Source of the DNA: Streptomyces sp. NRRL WC-3549
GTDB taxonomy: Bacteria > Actinomycetota > Actinomycetes > Streptomycetales > Streptomycetaceae
Assembly (NCBI RefSeq): GCF_000721935.1
Contig: NZ_KL585405.1
Span: 48,957 to 53,981 of the forward strand
DNA length: 5,025 nt
Reading direction: 5' to 3'
Part shown: positions 1 through 5,025 of the stretch, one piece after another
Layout of the letters: the number at the start of each line of letters is the position of its first letter
Position numbering within the stretch: position 1 is the first letter of the stretch
Position numbers and translations under genes: made by a program
The notes under the pieces: generated by a model
What the model saw: the letters and a program-made list of their open reading frames with translations, nothing else
Told to the model about the DNA's origin: nothing
Database searches by the model: none

Positions 1-932
1 CCGCCCAGCCGGAAGAGGGCGTGCCGCAGCCGGGCGCGCCTCGGTACGGCCGCGCCCGGGGCGCGGTAGCGGCGGTAGTGGGCGCGGGCCCGGCGGAAGA
101 ACTGCGCCCGGGTGCCGCGGGGGAGCCGGCCGTGCGAGGTGTACAGCGTGGAGAAGTGGTCGAGCATCCGGCGGAACATCACCGGGCGCCACACGTCGAG
201 TTCGGGGCGGGCGTCGATGAACGCGAACACCCGGTCGTACTGGTCGAAGACGTCGAAGTGCCTGCGGGAGGTGGTGGAGAGGATGTTGCCGCGTCGCCGC
301 TGCCGGTAGCCGACGCAGACGGCGTCCAGGACGGCGATCGAACCTGCGGCCATCAGCACCGGGTAGGTCCAGGGGGTGTCCTCGTAGTAGCCGGGCGGGA
401 AGGTGAACCCTTCCTCCTCGATGAACTCCCGGCGGTAGGCCTTGTTCCAGACGACCATGAGGACCTTGAGCAGTCCGGGCCGGTCCGCCAGCCGGAAGGA
501 GGCCGGCCCGCCCTCGTCCAGGCACCGGGCGAAGGTGTTGCGGACGCTCTCGCCGGACCAGTACGTGCGGGCGTAGTCGTAGACGAGGACGTCGGGGCCG
601 CCGGTGGCCTCCAGGCGGTCGGCGACGGTCTGCAGCGCCTCGGGGGTGAACGTGTCGTCGCTGTCCAGGAAGAGGAGGTAGTCACCGGTGGCCCGGGCCA
701 TCCCGGCGTTGCGGGCGGGCCCGAGACCGACGTTGCGGGGGAGGTGGACGGCCCGGACCCGGGGGTCGCGGGCGGCGTACTCGTCGGCGATCGAGCCGCA
801 GGCGTCCGGTGAGCAGTCGTCGACCACGATGACCTCGTAGTCCTTGAACGACTGGTTCAGCACGGAGTCGAGGCACGCGTGCAGATACGCCTGGACCCGG
901 TACGCGGGCACGATGACACTGAACCGGGGCAC
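1..932 (-). CDS. Family 2 glycosyltransferase, partial (probable N-terminal half of a bifunctional GT/CDP-glycerol glycerophosphotransferase)
   Basis: The frame is open from a GTG at 930-932 to the left edge, giving 310 residues and no stop, so the C-terminus is missing. The N-terminus MPRFSVIVPAY begins a GT-A fold directly. Visible motifs are VIVPAY (6-11), VVDDCSPD (36-43, nucleotide-sugar binding), the DxD-type metal site FLDSDD (88-93), WNKAYRREF (162-170) and YYEDTPW (182-188), whose ED pair sits where the catalytic base lies in this family. Residues 270-310 are Arg-rich with no membrane segment. GGAAG at 937-941, 4 bases upstream, supports the GTG start. Family knowledge: Streptomyces proteins that start this way usually continue into a CDP-glycerol/ribitol glycerophosphotransferase domain that builds cell-wall teichoic acid-like polymers at the inner membrane face. 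That second domain is inferred, because it lies outside the window. The gene follows the sugar importer but is separated by a terminator and about 205 bases, so it is probably transcribed on its own. The glycosyltransferase call is secure; donor and acceptor are unknown. Confidence 0.9.
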   Translation of the reverse strand, partial: MPRFSVIVPAYRVQAYLHACLDSVLNQSFKDYEVIVVDDCSPDACGSIADEYAARDPRVRAVHLPRNVGLGPARNAGMARATGDYLLFLDSDDTFTPEALQTVADRLEATGGPDVLVYDYARTYWSGESVRNTFARCLDEGGPASFRLADRPGLLKVLMVVWNKAYRREFIEEEGFTFPPGYYEDTPWTYPVLMAAGSIAVLDAVCVGYRQRRRGNILSTTSRRHFDVFDQYDRVFAFIDARPELDVWRPVMFRRMLDHFSTLYTSHGRLPRGTRAQFFRRARAHYRRYRAPGAAVPRRARLRHALFRLG

Positions 933-1104
933 AACACTTCCAGGGGTTCGCTCGCGGGAGGGCAGGTGGCCCGCAAACGGCCGATGGAGTGACTTGGTTA
1001 CGCCGAATGTGGCGTCCGGGAGAAGCCCGAGGTAGGGCGGCCCGAACAGGGGTGAACGAGTCGGCCCGGTGTTGACGAACGTCTGTGCTGCCGGGTGTGG
1101 TGAG

Positions 1105-1131
1105 GGGTGCGGCCCCCGGGGGGCCGCACCC
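1105..1131 (-). terminator. Strong GC hairpin, likely terminator of the ABC importer operon
   Basis: Positions 1105-1131 are perfectly palindromic around 1118. A realistic hairpin has an 11-bp stem (1105-1115 with 1121-1131) and a 5-base loop. It begins 6 bases after the last permease stop codon. No T-run follows on the minus strand, which is common for terminators in high-GC actinomycetes. It could also act mainly as a 3' end stabiliser. It separates the importer from the glycosyltransferase gene. Confidence 0.75.
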
Positions 1132-1137
1132 GCGGGG

Positions 1138-2055
1138 TCACTTGACGGCCCCGGCCATCACCCCGGAGACGAACTGCCGCTGGAAGGCGAAGAAGACCGC
1201 CAGCGGGATCACCATGGAGACGAAGGCGCCCGGGGCCAGGACGTCGATGTTGTTGCCGAACTGGCGGACCTGCTGCTGGAGCGCGACGGTGATCGGTGGC
1301 GACCCCGAGTCCGCGAAGATCAGCGCGACCAGCATGTCGTTCCACACCCACAGGAACTGGAAGATACCGAGCGAGGCGATGGCCGGCCCGCCCAGCGGCA
1401 TCACGACCCGGGTGAACAGCCGGATCTCGCCCGCCCCGTCGAGACGCGCGGCCTCCAGCAGCTCGCGCGGGATCTCGGCGAAGAAGTTCCGCAGCAGGAA
1501 GATGGCGAACGGCAGGCCGAACGCCGTGTGGAAGAGGATCACCCCGAGGGTGGTCTCGAAGATCCCGACGGCCCCGAAGAGTTCCGAGACCGGGATCAGC
1601 GCGACCTGCACGGGCACCACGAGCAGTCCGACGACCACCAGGAACCACCAGTCGCGGCCGGGGAACTCCATCCAGGCGAACGCGTATCCGGCGAACGAAC
1701 CGAGCACCACCACCAGGAAGGTGGCCGGGACGGTGATCAGCACGGTGCTGACGAGCGAGTCGGTGATCGCCGAATTGCTCAGCAGCCGCTCGTAGTTGTC
1801 GAAGGTGAGCGCGGAGGGGGCGGTGAGGACCTTCCACCAGCCGGTCGCCGCGATGTCGTCCGCGCTCCGCAGCGAGGAGAGCAGCAGCCCGACGGTCGGC
1901 ATCAGCCAGAACAGCGCCACCAGCAGGAGGACGACCCGCACGGCCCCGCCGCCGGCCCGGGCGGCGATCCGTGCCGCGAGGGCCGGCCGGGGCTTCACCG
2001 GCACCGCCGCGGCGCCGGGAGCGGGCCCGGTCTTCACCGGTTCGGTCGTGGTCAT
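1138..2055 (-). CDS. Carbohydrate ABC transporter permease, MalG/AglG type (CUT1 family)
   Basis: This 305-residue protein is the second membrane subunit of a CUT1 sugar importer and forms the pore with the adjacent permease. After an Ala/Pro-rich cytoplasmic N-terminus (1-35) there are about six membrane segments, near 40-61, 102-127, 137-159, 168-189, 222-246 and 274-293. The cytoplasmic EAA loop that docks on the ATPase is at 201-221 (EAARLDG ... MPL). The C-terminus FVSGVMAGAVK is typical of MalG-type permeases. The stretch around LGVILFHTAFGLPFAIFLLRN and FQFLWVWND resembles the AglG subgroup, which handles alpha-glucosides and related glycosides; the substrate is inferred from this only. 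The ATG at 2053-2055 was chosen because an AAGGAGG ribosome-binding site sits 7 bases upstream and the ATG overlaps the previous stop codon. The open frame runs on upstream to 2706, but that part is a shadow of the other permease. Confidence 0.93.
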   Translation of the reverse strand: MTTTEPVKTGPAPGAAAVPVKPRPALAARIAARAGGGAVRVVLLLVALFWLMPTVGLLLSSLRSADDIAATGWWKVLTAPSALTFDNYERLLSNSAITDSLVSTVLITVPATFLVVVLGSFAGYAFAWMEFPGRDWWFLVVVGLLVVPVQVALIPVSELFGAVGIFETTLGVILFHTAFGLPFAIFLLRNFFAEIPRELLEAARLDGAGEIRLFTRVVMPLGGPAIASLGIFQFLWVWNDMLVALIFADSGSPPITVALQQQVRQFGNNIDVLAPGAFVSMVIPLAVFFAFQRQFVSGVMAGAVK

Positions 2056-3422
2056 CGGCGCCCCTCCTTCCGTATCCGGCGGATGTTGACGAGCATCATC
2101 GGGACCACCAGCAGCAGGAGGAGGACGGCGATCGCGCTGCCGATCCCGAGGTCGGCGTCCGTGCCGAAGGAGGACCGGTACAGCTGGAGCGCCAGGACGT
2201 TCGCGTCGTCCTGGGAGGAGCCCGGCGCGATGATGAAGACCAGGTCGAAGACCTTCAGTACGTTGATCATCAGGGTGACCAGCACCACCACCAGCACCGG
2301 GGCGAGCATCGGGACCGTGATCCGGCGGAAGACCTGCCACTCGTTGGCACCGTCCACCCGCGCCGCCTCCAGGAGTTCGCGGGGCAGCCCGGCCAGGCCC
2401 GCCGCGATCAGCACCATGGCGAAGCCCGCCCACATCCAGACGTAGCTGCCGATGATCCCCGGGGTGACCAGGGCCGGCCCGAGCCAGTCGACACCGTTGT
2501 ACGGCTCCCGGAAGTCGGACGCGGGCAGCCGGAGCAGGGCCCCGTCGGCGGAGGCGGGCAGGGTGAAGACCCCGTCCGCGCCGGCGGTGGCCGAGGCGAC
2601 CACCTTTCCGTCCCGGACGGCCTCGACCGTGATGCCCTTGAGGCCGAGCTCCTCCGGGTCGACGACGTTGGGCTCGCCCCCGCCGCCCCGGGTGAAGTCG
2701 AGCCACGCGGTACCGGTGATCTTCCCGTCCGGGGCGGCGGGGGGTGTCCTGGCCGGCCGCGCGTCACCGGGCATCTTCGCCGGGGCCACCCCGACGAGCG
2801 GCAGCAGGGCCGGTACCCCGGCCCGTACCGGTTCCTTGGTGACGAAGGAGCCGCCACCGCCCGCCTTCAGCGGGTGGGCGGGCAGCGGGTGCGCCTTGGG
2901 GAAGCCGGACGACTCGGCGAACGTGTCGTGCACGCCCACCACCACCGCGTTGGCGACCCCGCGCTCCGGAGCCTGGTCGTAGACGAGCCGGAAGATGATG
3001 CCCGCGGCCAGCATCGAGATCGCCATCGGCATGAAGACGACCAGCTTGAACGCCGTGCCCCACCGGATCCGCTCGGTCAGCACCGCGAAGACCAGCCCCA
3101 GCGCGGTCGAGACCGTCGGGGCGAACACGACCCAGATCGCGTTGTTCTTCACCGCCGTGCGGATGGTGTCGTCGGTGAACAGCGCCGTGTAGTTGTCGAC
3201 GCCCGCGAAGCCGGTGCCGGCCTGGTCGAAGAAGGACCGGTAGACGGAGTACCCGATCGGGTAGACGACGAGGGCGCCGAGCAGCACGAGGGCCGGCAGC
3301 AGGAACACCGCCGCCACCGCCCCCCGGGTGCCGGTCACGCTCCGGCGCCTGCCGGCGCGCCCATGGGGTTGCCTGTCGGCGGGGGGCGCCGCTCCGGCGC
3401 CCCCCGCTGTCGCTGTCGTCAT
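2052..3422 (-). CDS. Carbohydrate ABC transporter permease, MalF/AglF type, with a large extracytoplasmic insertion
   Basis: This is the first membrane subunit of the CUT1 importer: 456 residues from the ATG at 3422, against about 300 for an ordinary six-segment actinobacterial MalF-type permease. Predicted membrane segments are near 34-56, 94-116, 126-147, 318-341, 375-398 and 426-446. The EAA loop that contacts the ATPase is at 352-373 (EAARVDG ... VPML). The excess length is one insertion between segments 3 and 4 (about 148-314), which lies outside the cell; residues 234-300 look like an SdrD-B/Cna-B module. The stop is 4 bases into the next gene (ATGA), and the start follows the binding-protein stop by 4 bases. 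The start is uncertain: the ATG at 3422 has only a weak GGG upstream and a 13-bp GC hairpin covers its codons 6-15. A GTG at 3338 (residue 29), with GGCAGG about 9 bases upstream, would give 428 residues and still keep all membrane segments. Function is confident; substrate (alpha-glucoside-like) is inferred. Confidence 0.92.
   Translation of the reverse strand: MTTATAGGAGAAPPADRQPHGRAGRRRSVTGTRGAVAAVFLLPALVLLGALVVYPIGYSVYRSFFDQAGTGFAGVDNYTALFTDDTIRTAVKNNAIWVVFAPTVSTALGLVFAVLTERIRWGTAFKLVVFMPMAISMLAAGIIFRLVYDQAPERGVANAVVVGVHDTFAESSGFPKAHPLPAHPLKAGGGGSFVTKEPVRAGVPALLPLVGVAPAKMPGDARPARTPPAAPDGKITGTAWLDFTRGGGGEPNVVDPEELGLKGITVEAVRDGKVVASATAGADGVFTLPASADGALLRLPASDFREPYNGVDWLGPALVTPGIIGSYVWMWAGFAMVLIAAGLAGLPRELLEAARVDGANEWQVFRRITVPMLAPVLVVVLVTLMINVLKVFDLVFIIAPGSSQDDANVLALQLYRSSFGTDADLGIGSAIAVLLLLLVVPMMLVNIRRIRKEGRR
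2063..2069 (-). promoter_or_regulatory. Ribosome-binding site of the MalG-type permease
   Basis: On the minus strand this reads AAGGAGG, a full match to the anti-Shine-Dalgarno sequence, 7 bases before the ATG at 2055. It lies inside the last codons of the upstream permease gene and settles the start. Together with the ATGA overlap at 2052-2055 it suggests translational coupling plus independent initiation, as expected for two subunits needed in equal amounts. Confidence 0.8.
2481..2981 (-). other. Extracytoplasmic insertion in the MalF-type permease, with an SdrD-B/Cna-B-like module
   Basis: This covers residues about 148-314 of the permease, between membrane segments 3 and 4. By the positive-inside pattern (RIRWGTAFK before segment 3, the EAA loop after segment 4) the loop is outside. 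The first part (150-233) is rich in Pro, Gly and Ala and matches no family I can name. The second part (234-300, nucleotides 2523-2723) has the layout of SdrD-B modules: KITGTAWLDF, then GLKGITVEAV, then DGKVVASATAGADGVFTLP, i.e. a starting G-x-xWLD strand, the GLxGhxV turn and the A-DGxFxLP strand. It may hold the binding protein or the sugar near the pore, but no function can be read from the sequence. Confidence 0.65.
3379..3407 (-). repeat. Perfect 13-bp GC inverted repeat at the binding protein/permease junction
   Basis: Arms 3379-3391 and 3395-3407 are perfect reverse complements, all G and C, with the 3-base loop 3392-3394. In the transcript this hairpin starts about 20 bases after the binding-protein stop codon and covers codons 6-15 of the permease frame if it starts at 3422. 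Hairpins at this spot in sugar-importer operons are known to protect or end the binding-protein mRNA, so that it is made in excess of the permeases; malE-malF of E. coli is the classic case. That role is inferred here. Confidence 0.7.
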
Positions 3423-3426
3423 CCCG

Positions 3427-4791
3427 TCAGCTCTTGTACGCCTTGGCCGCGTCGGACTCCAGCTTCTGCTGGGTCCCCGCGATGTCCTTCGGGTTCTTCA
3501 GGAAGTCCTGGAGGATCTTCCACTCCCCCTTCCCGGGCGTCCCGCCGAACGACTGCGGGGCCTGGTCGGACATGTCGAACCGGACGTCGTCACCGGCGTC
3601 GATCAGCGCCTCGGCCATCGTGCGCTGCACGTCGTCGGGGTACGCGGCCGTGTCCAGCGCCTTGTTGGGCGAGATGAACCCGCCGGCCTCGGCCCAGATC
3701 TTCGCCGCGTCGGTCGAGGCCAGCCAGGTCAGCAGCGCCTGGGCGCCCTTGCCGTCCTTGAGGGCCACGGCGGCGTCGCCGCCCGTCACCACGGGCGAGT
3801 CGGCGCCGACCGCCGGGAACGGGAACACCTTGGCGTCCGTACCGATCTTCGCCTTGGTCTGCGCGATGTTGACCGAGACGAAGTCGCCCTCGTACACCAT
3901 GGCGGCCTTGGGCTGGTCGCCTCCGGTGAACGTCTGGGTGACGGAGGCCGGGAACTCGGTCTGCAGCGCCCCGTCGGCACCGCCCGCGATCAGCTCCGGC
4001 CTGCCGAAGAGCTCGGCGAGGGTGGTCAGCGCGTCCTTGACGGACGGGTCCGTCCACTTGATCTCGTGCTTCGCCAGCTGGTCGTACTTCTCCGGTCCGG
4101 CCTGGGAGAGGTAGACGTTCTCGAACCAGTCGGTGAGCGTCCAGCCGTCCGCGCCGCCGACCGACACCGGGGTGATCCCGGAGGCGGAGACCGTGTCGGC
4201 CGTGGCCAGGAAGTCCTTCCAGGTCTTCGGCTCGCTCGCGCCCGCGTTCTCGAACGCCTGGGCGTTGTACCAGACCAGGGACTTGTTGGCGGCCTTGAAG
4301 TAGACGCCGTACTGCGTGCCGTCGACCGCGCCGAGGTCCTGCCAGACCTGCGCGTAGTTCTGGCCGAGCTGGGCCCGCGCCTCCTGGCCGACGGGCTTCG
4401 CCCACTTCTTGGCCACCGCCTGCTGGATGGCGCCCACCTGCGGGATCATCGCGACGTCCGGCGGCTGGCCGCCCGCGATCTTCGTCCCCAGGAAGTTGAC
4501 GATGGGGTCCTGGGCGGGGACGAAGGTGACCTTCGCGCCGGTGCGCTTCTCGAACTCGTCCAGCACCTTGGTGAAGTTGGCCTGCTCGGGGCCGGTCCAG
4601 ACAGCCGCGACCGATATCTGCTCGCCGTCCAGTTCCGGCAGGTCGACGGTGGAGGCGCTGTCCTTCTTCGTGCCGGACCCGTCTCCCGCCTTGTCCTTGC
4701 CGTCACCGTCGCCGCCGCAGCCGGTCAGGGCCAGTGCCCCGACCGCGGTGAACACCACTGCCGCCCTACGCATGCGAAGGGTTGTGCGCAT
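3427..4791 (-). CDS. Carbohydrate ABC transporter solute-binding lipoprotein (CUT1, AglE-like)
   Basis: This 454-residue extracytoplasmic lipoprotein captures the sugar for the two downstream permeases. The signal peptide has a basic start (MRTTLRMRR), a hydrophobic stretch (10-22) and the lipobox LTGC, with Cys25 as the lipidated residue. A Gly/Asp/Lys/Ser-rich tether follows (26-50). The mature part has the family 1 solute-binding layout: ISVAAVWTGPEQ (59-70), PDVAMIPQVG (111-120), the hinge-region motif YGVYFKAANKSLVWYN (161-176), GWTLTDWFENVYL (216-228) and the C-terminal segment ALLTWLASTDAAKIWAEAGGF (352-372) followed by ISPNKALD. Length and layout fit the AglE subgroup, which suggests an alpha-glucoside or similar oligosaccharide, but the ligand cannot be proved from sequence. 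The ATG at 4791 was chosen because it puts the signal peptide at the N-terminus; an in-frame ATG at 4869 would bury it. The Shine-Dalgarno is weak (GGGGCAGGG adjacent, AGGAG 13 bases away). It is the first gene of the operon. No ATPase gene follows, so a shared MsiK-type ATPase is likely. Confidence 0.94.
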   Translation of the reverse strand: MRTTLRMRRAAVVFTAVGALALTGCGGDGDGKDKAGDGSGTKKDSASTVDLPELDGEQISVAAVWTGPEQANFTKVLDEFEKRTGAKVTFVPAQDPIVNFLGTKIAGGQPPDVAMIPQVGAIQQAVAKKWAKPVGQEARAQLGQNYAQVWQDLGAVDGTQYGVYFKAANKSLVWYNAQAFENAGASEPKTWKDFLATADTVSASGITPVSVGGADGWTLTDWFENVYLSQAGPEKYDQLAKHEIKWTDPSVKDALTTLAELFGRPELIAGGADGALQTEFPASVTQTFTGGDQPKAAMVYEGDFVSVNIAQTKAKIGTDAKVFPFPAVGADSPVVTGGDAAVALKDGKGAQALLTWLASTDAAKIWAEAGGFISPNKALDTAAYPDDVQRTMAEALIDAGDDVRFDMSDQAPQSFGGTPGKGEWKILQDFLKNPKDIAGTQQKLESDAAKAYKS

Positions 4792-4899
4792 CCCTGCCCC
4801 GTCTCTCCTGCGCGCATGTGCGCGGACCGGCACCCACGGTGGGACCCCGCGGTGCCGCTCACGTCTCACATCGCGCGGTTCACGTCGTCCGTGCGCACA

Positions 4900-4928
4900 G
4901 GTCTACGCCGGGTGGCCGACGGCCGCAA
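4900..4928 (-). promoter_or_regulatory. Candidate housekeeping promoter of the importer operon
   Basis: On the minus strand TTGCGG (4923-4928) and TAGACC (4900-4905) are separated by exactly 17 bases. This resembles the Streptomyces main sigma factor pattern TTGACN-N16-18-TAGRRT, with mismatches in both boxes. Transcription would start near 4893, giving a leader of about 100 bases before the ATG at 4791. The position just in front of the first gene of the operon supports it, but no experimental-grade match can be claimed. Confidence 0.45.
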
Positions 4929-4930
4929 TA

Positions 4931-4942
4931 CCGTGATCACGG
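4931..4942. promoter_or_regulatory. Perfect 12-bp palindrome, candidate operator
   Basis: CCGTGATCACGG is a perfect palindrome that ends 2 bases upstream of the candidate -35 box. A related half-site, CGGTGATCG, lies at 4949-4957; the GTGATC cores start 18 bases apart in the same orientation. This is a natural place for a LacI- or GntR-type sugar regulator to bind, which is how such importer operons are usually controlled. The regulator is not in the window and the family cannot be decided. Confidence 0.4.
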
Positions 4943-4968
4943 CCAACTCGGTGATCGTGATGGGCTCG

Positions 4969-4981
4969 TGACGTTGCGTCA
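4969..4981. repeat. Short inverted repeat TGACG-N3-CGTCA
   Basis: Two 5-base arms flank a 3-base centre (TTG), about 27 bases beyond the GTGATCAC palindrome. It could be an operator or be due to chance. The rest of 4943-5025 shows no gene I can support. Confidence 0.25.
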
Positions 4982-5025
4982 GTGCCAAGCGGCGGCGAGG
5001 CCTCAGGACGGGGACGGGACCAGCG

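Noticed and set aside
21..812. Plus-strand open frame of 263 codons opposite the glycosyltransferase
   Set aside because: The minus-strand frame here shows a complete set of GT2 motifs; the plus-strand frame shows none.
1000..1015. Inverted repeat ACGCC-N6-GGCGT upstream of the glycosyltransferase
   Set aside because: A 5-bp stem is expected by chance in DNA of this GC content, and I could not attach a promoter to it.
2056..2706. N-terminal extension of the MalG-type permease to an ATG at 2706
   Set aside because: The extension overlaps the other permease in another frame and reads as Arg/Gly-rich shadow sequence. A strong AAGGAGG site supports the start at 2055.
3335..3364. Small minus-strand frame MGAPAGAGA ending on the GTG at 3338
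   Set aside because: A possible leader peptide coupled to a downstream permease start, but it has no good ribosome-binding site and is too short to support.
1971..3677. Plus-strand open frame of 568 codons opposite the MalF-type permease
   Set aside because: The translation is mostly Arg, Asp, Gly, His and Gln with no domain pattern, and it spans a gene junction on the other strand.
4792..4869. Start of the binding protein at the upstream in-frame ATG (4869)
   Set aside because: It would add 26 Arg-rich residues before the lipoprotein signal peptide and would not fit export.
3328..4971. Plus-strand open frame of 547 codons opposite the binding-protein gene
   Set aside because: It is antisense to a clear lipoprotein gene with full family motifs. 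Its translation is low-complexity, Arg/Gly/Val/Leu-rich and without any recognisable fold, as is usual for shadow frames in high-GC DNA.
5003..5025. Possible C-terminus (LVPSPS then TGA) of a further minus-strand gene at the right edge
   Set aside because: Only seven codons are visible; this is too little to distinguish from chance.

Overview
The window is very GC-rich, with strong G/C at third codon positions, GTG as well as ATG starts, and I saw no TTA codon in the genes. This, together with the protein sequences, points to an actinomycete, most likely Streptomyces or a close relative. All four recognisable genes lie on the minus strand, so the window reads from right to left.

From right to left: about 230 bases (4792-5025) form an upstream regulatory region with a plausible promoter and two inverted repeats. 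Next comes a three-gene carbohydrate ABC importer cassette: a lipoprotein solute-binding protein (3427-4791), a MalF/AglF-type permease (2052-3422 with the first possible start) and a MalG/AglG-type permease (1138-2055). The spacing is tight (4 bases, then a 4-base ATGA overlap), and a strong GC hairpin without a T-tract closes the unit at 1105-1131. After a gap of about 200 bases, a separate minus-strand gene starts at 932 and runs off the left edge. It encodes a family 2 glycosyltransferase, probably the N-terminal half of the two-domain glycosyltransferase/CDP-glycerol glycerophosphotransferase type used in teichoic acid-like polymer synthesis.

The importer would work as follows: the lipoprotein captures a sugar outside the membrane and hands it to the heterodimeric permease, which is powered by an ATPase not encoded here. 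Streptomyces CUT1 importers commonly share the ATPase MsiK, encoded elsewhere. The substrate is probably an alpha-glucoside or other oligosaccharide, judged only from similarity to the AglEFG subgroup.

The most interesting feature is inside the first permease. Its outside loop between membrane segments 3 and 4 is expanded by about 165 residues and contains a module that looks like an SdrD-B/Cna-B beta-sandwich. This is at a different place in the fold from the P2 domain of E. coli MalF. A second point of interest is a perfect 13-bp GC hairpin just after the binding-protein gene. It overlaps the first codons of the permease reading frame and could lower permease expression or mean that the permease starts further downstream. 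I found no mobile element, CRISPR array, tRNA or rRNA.
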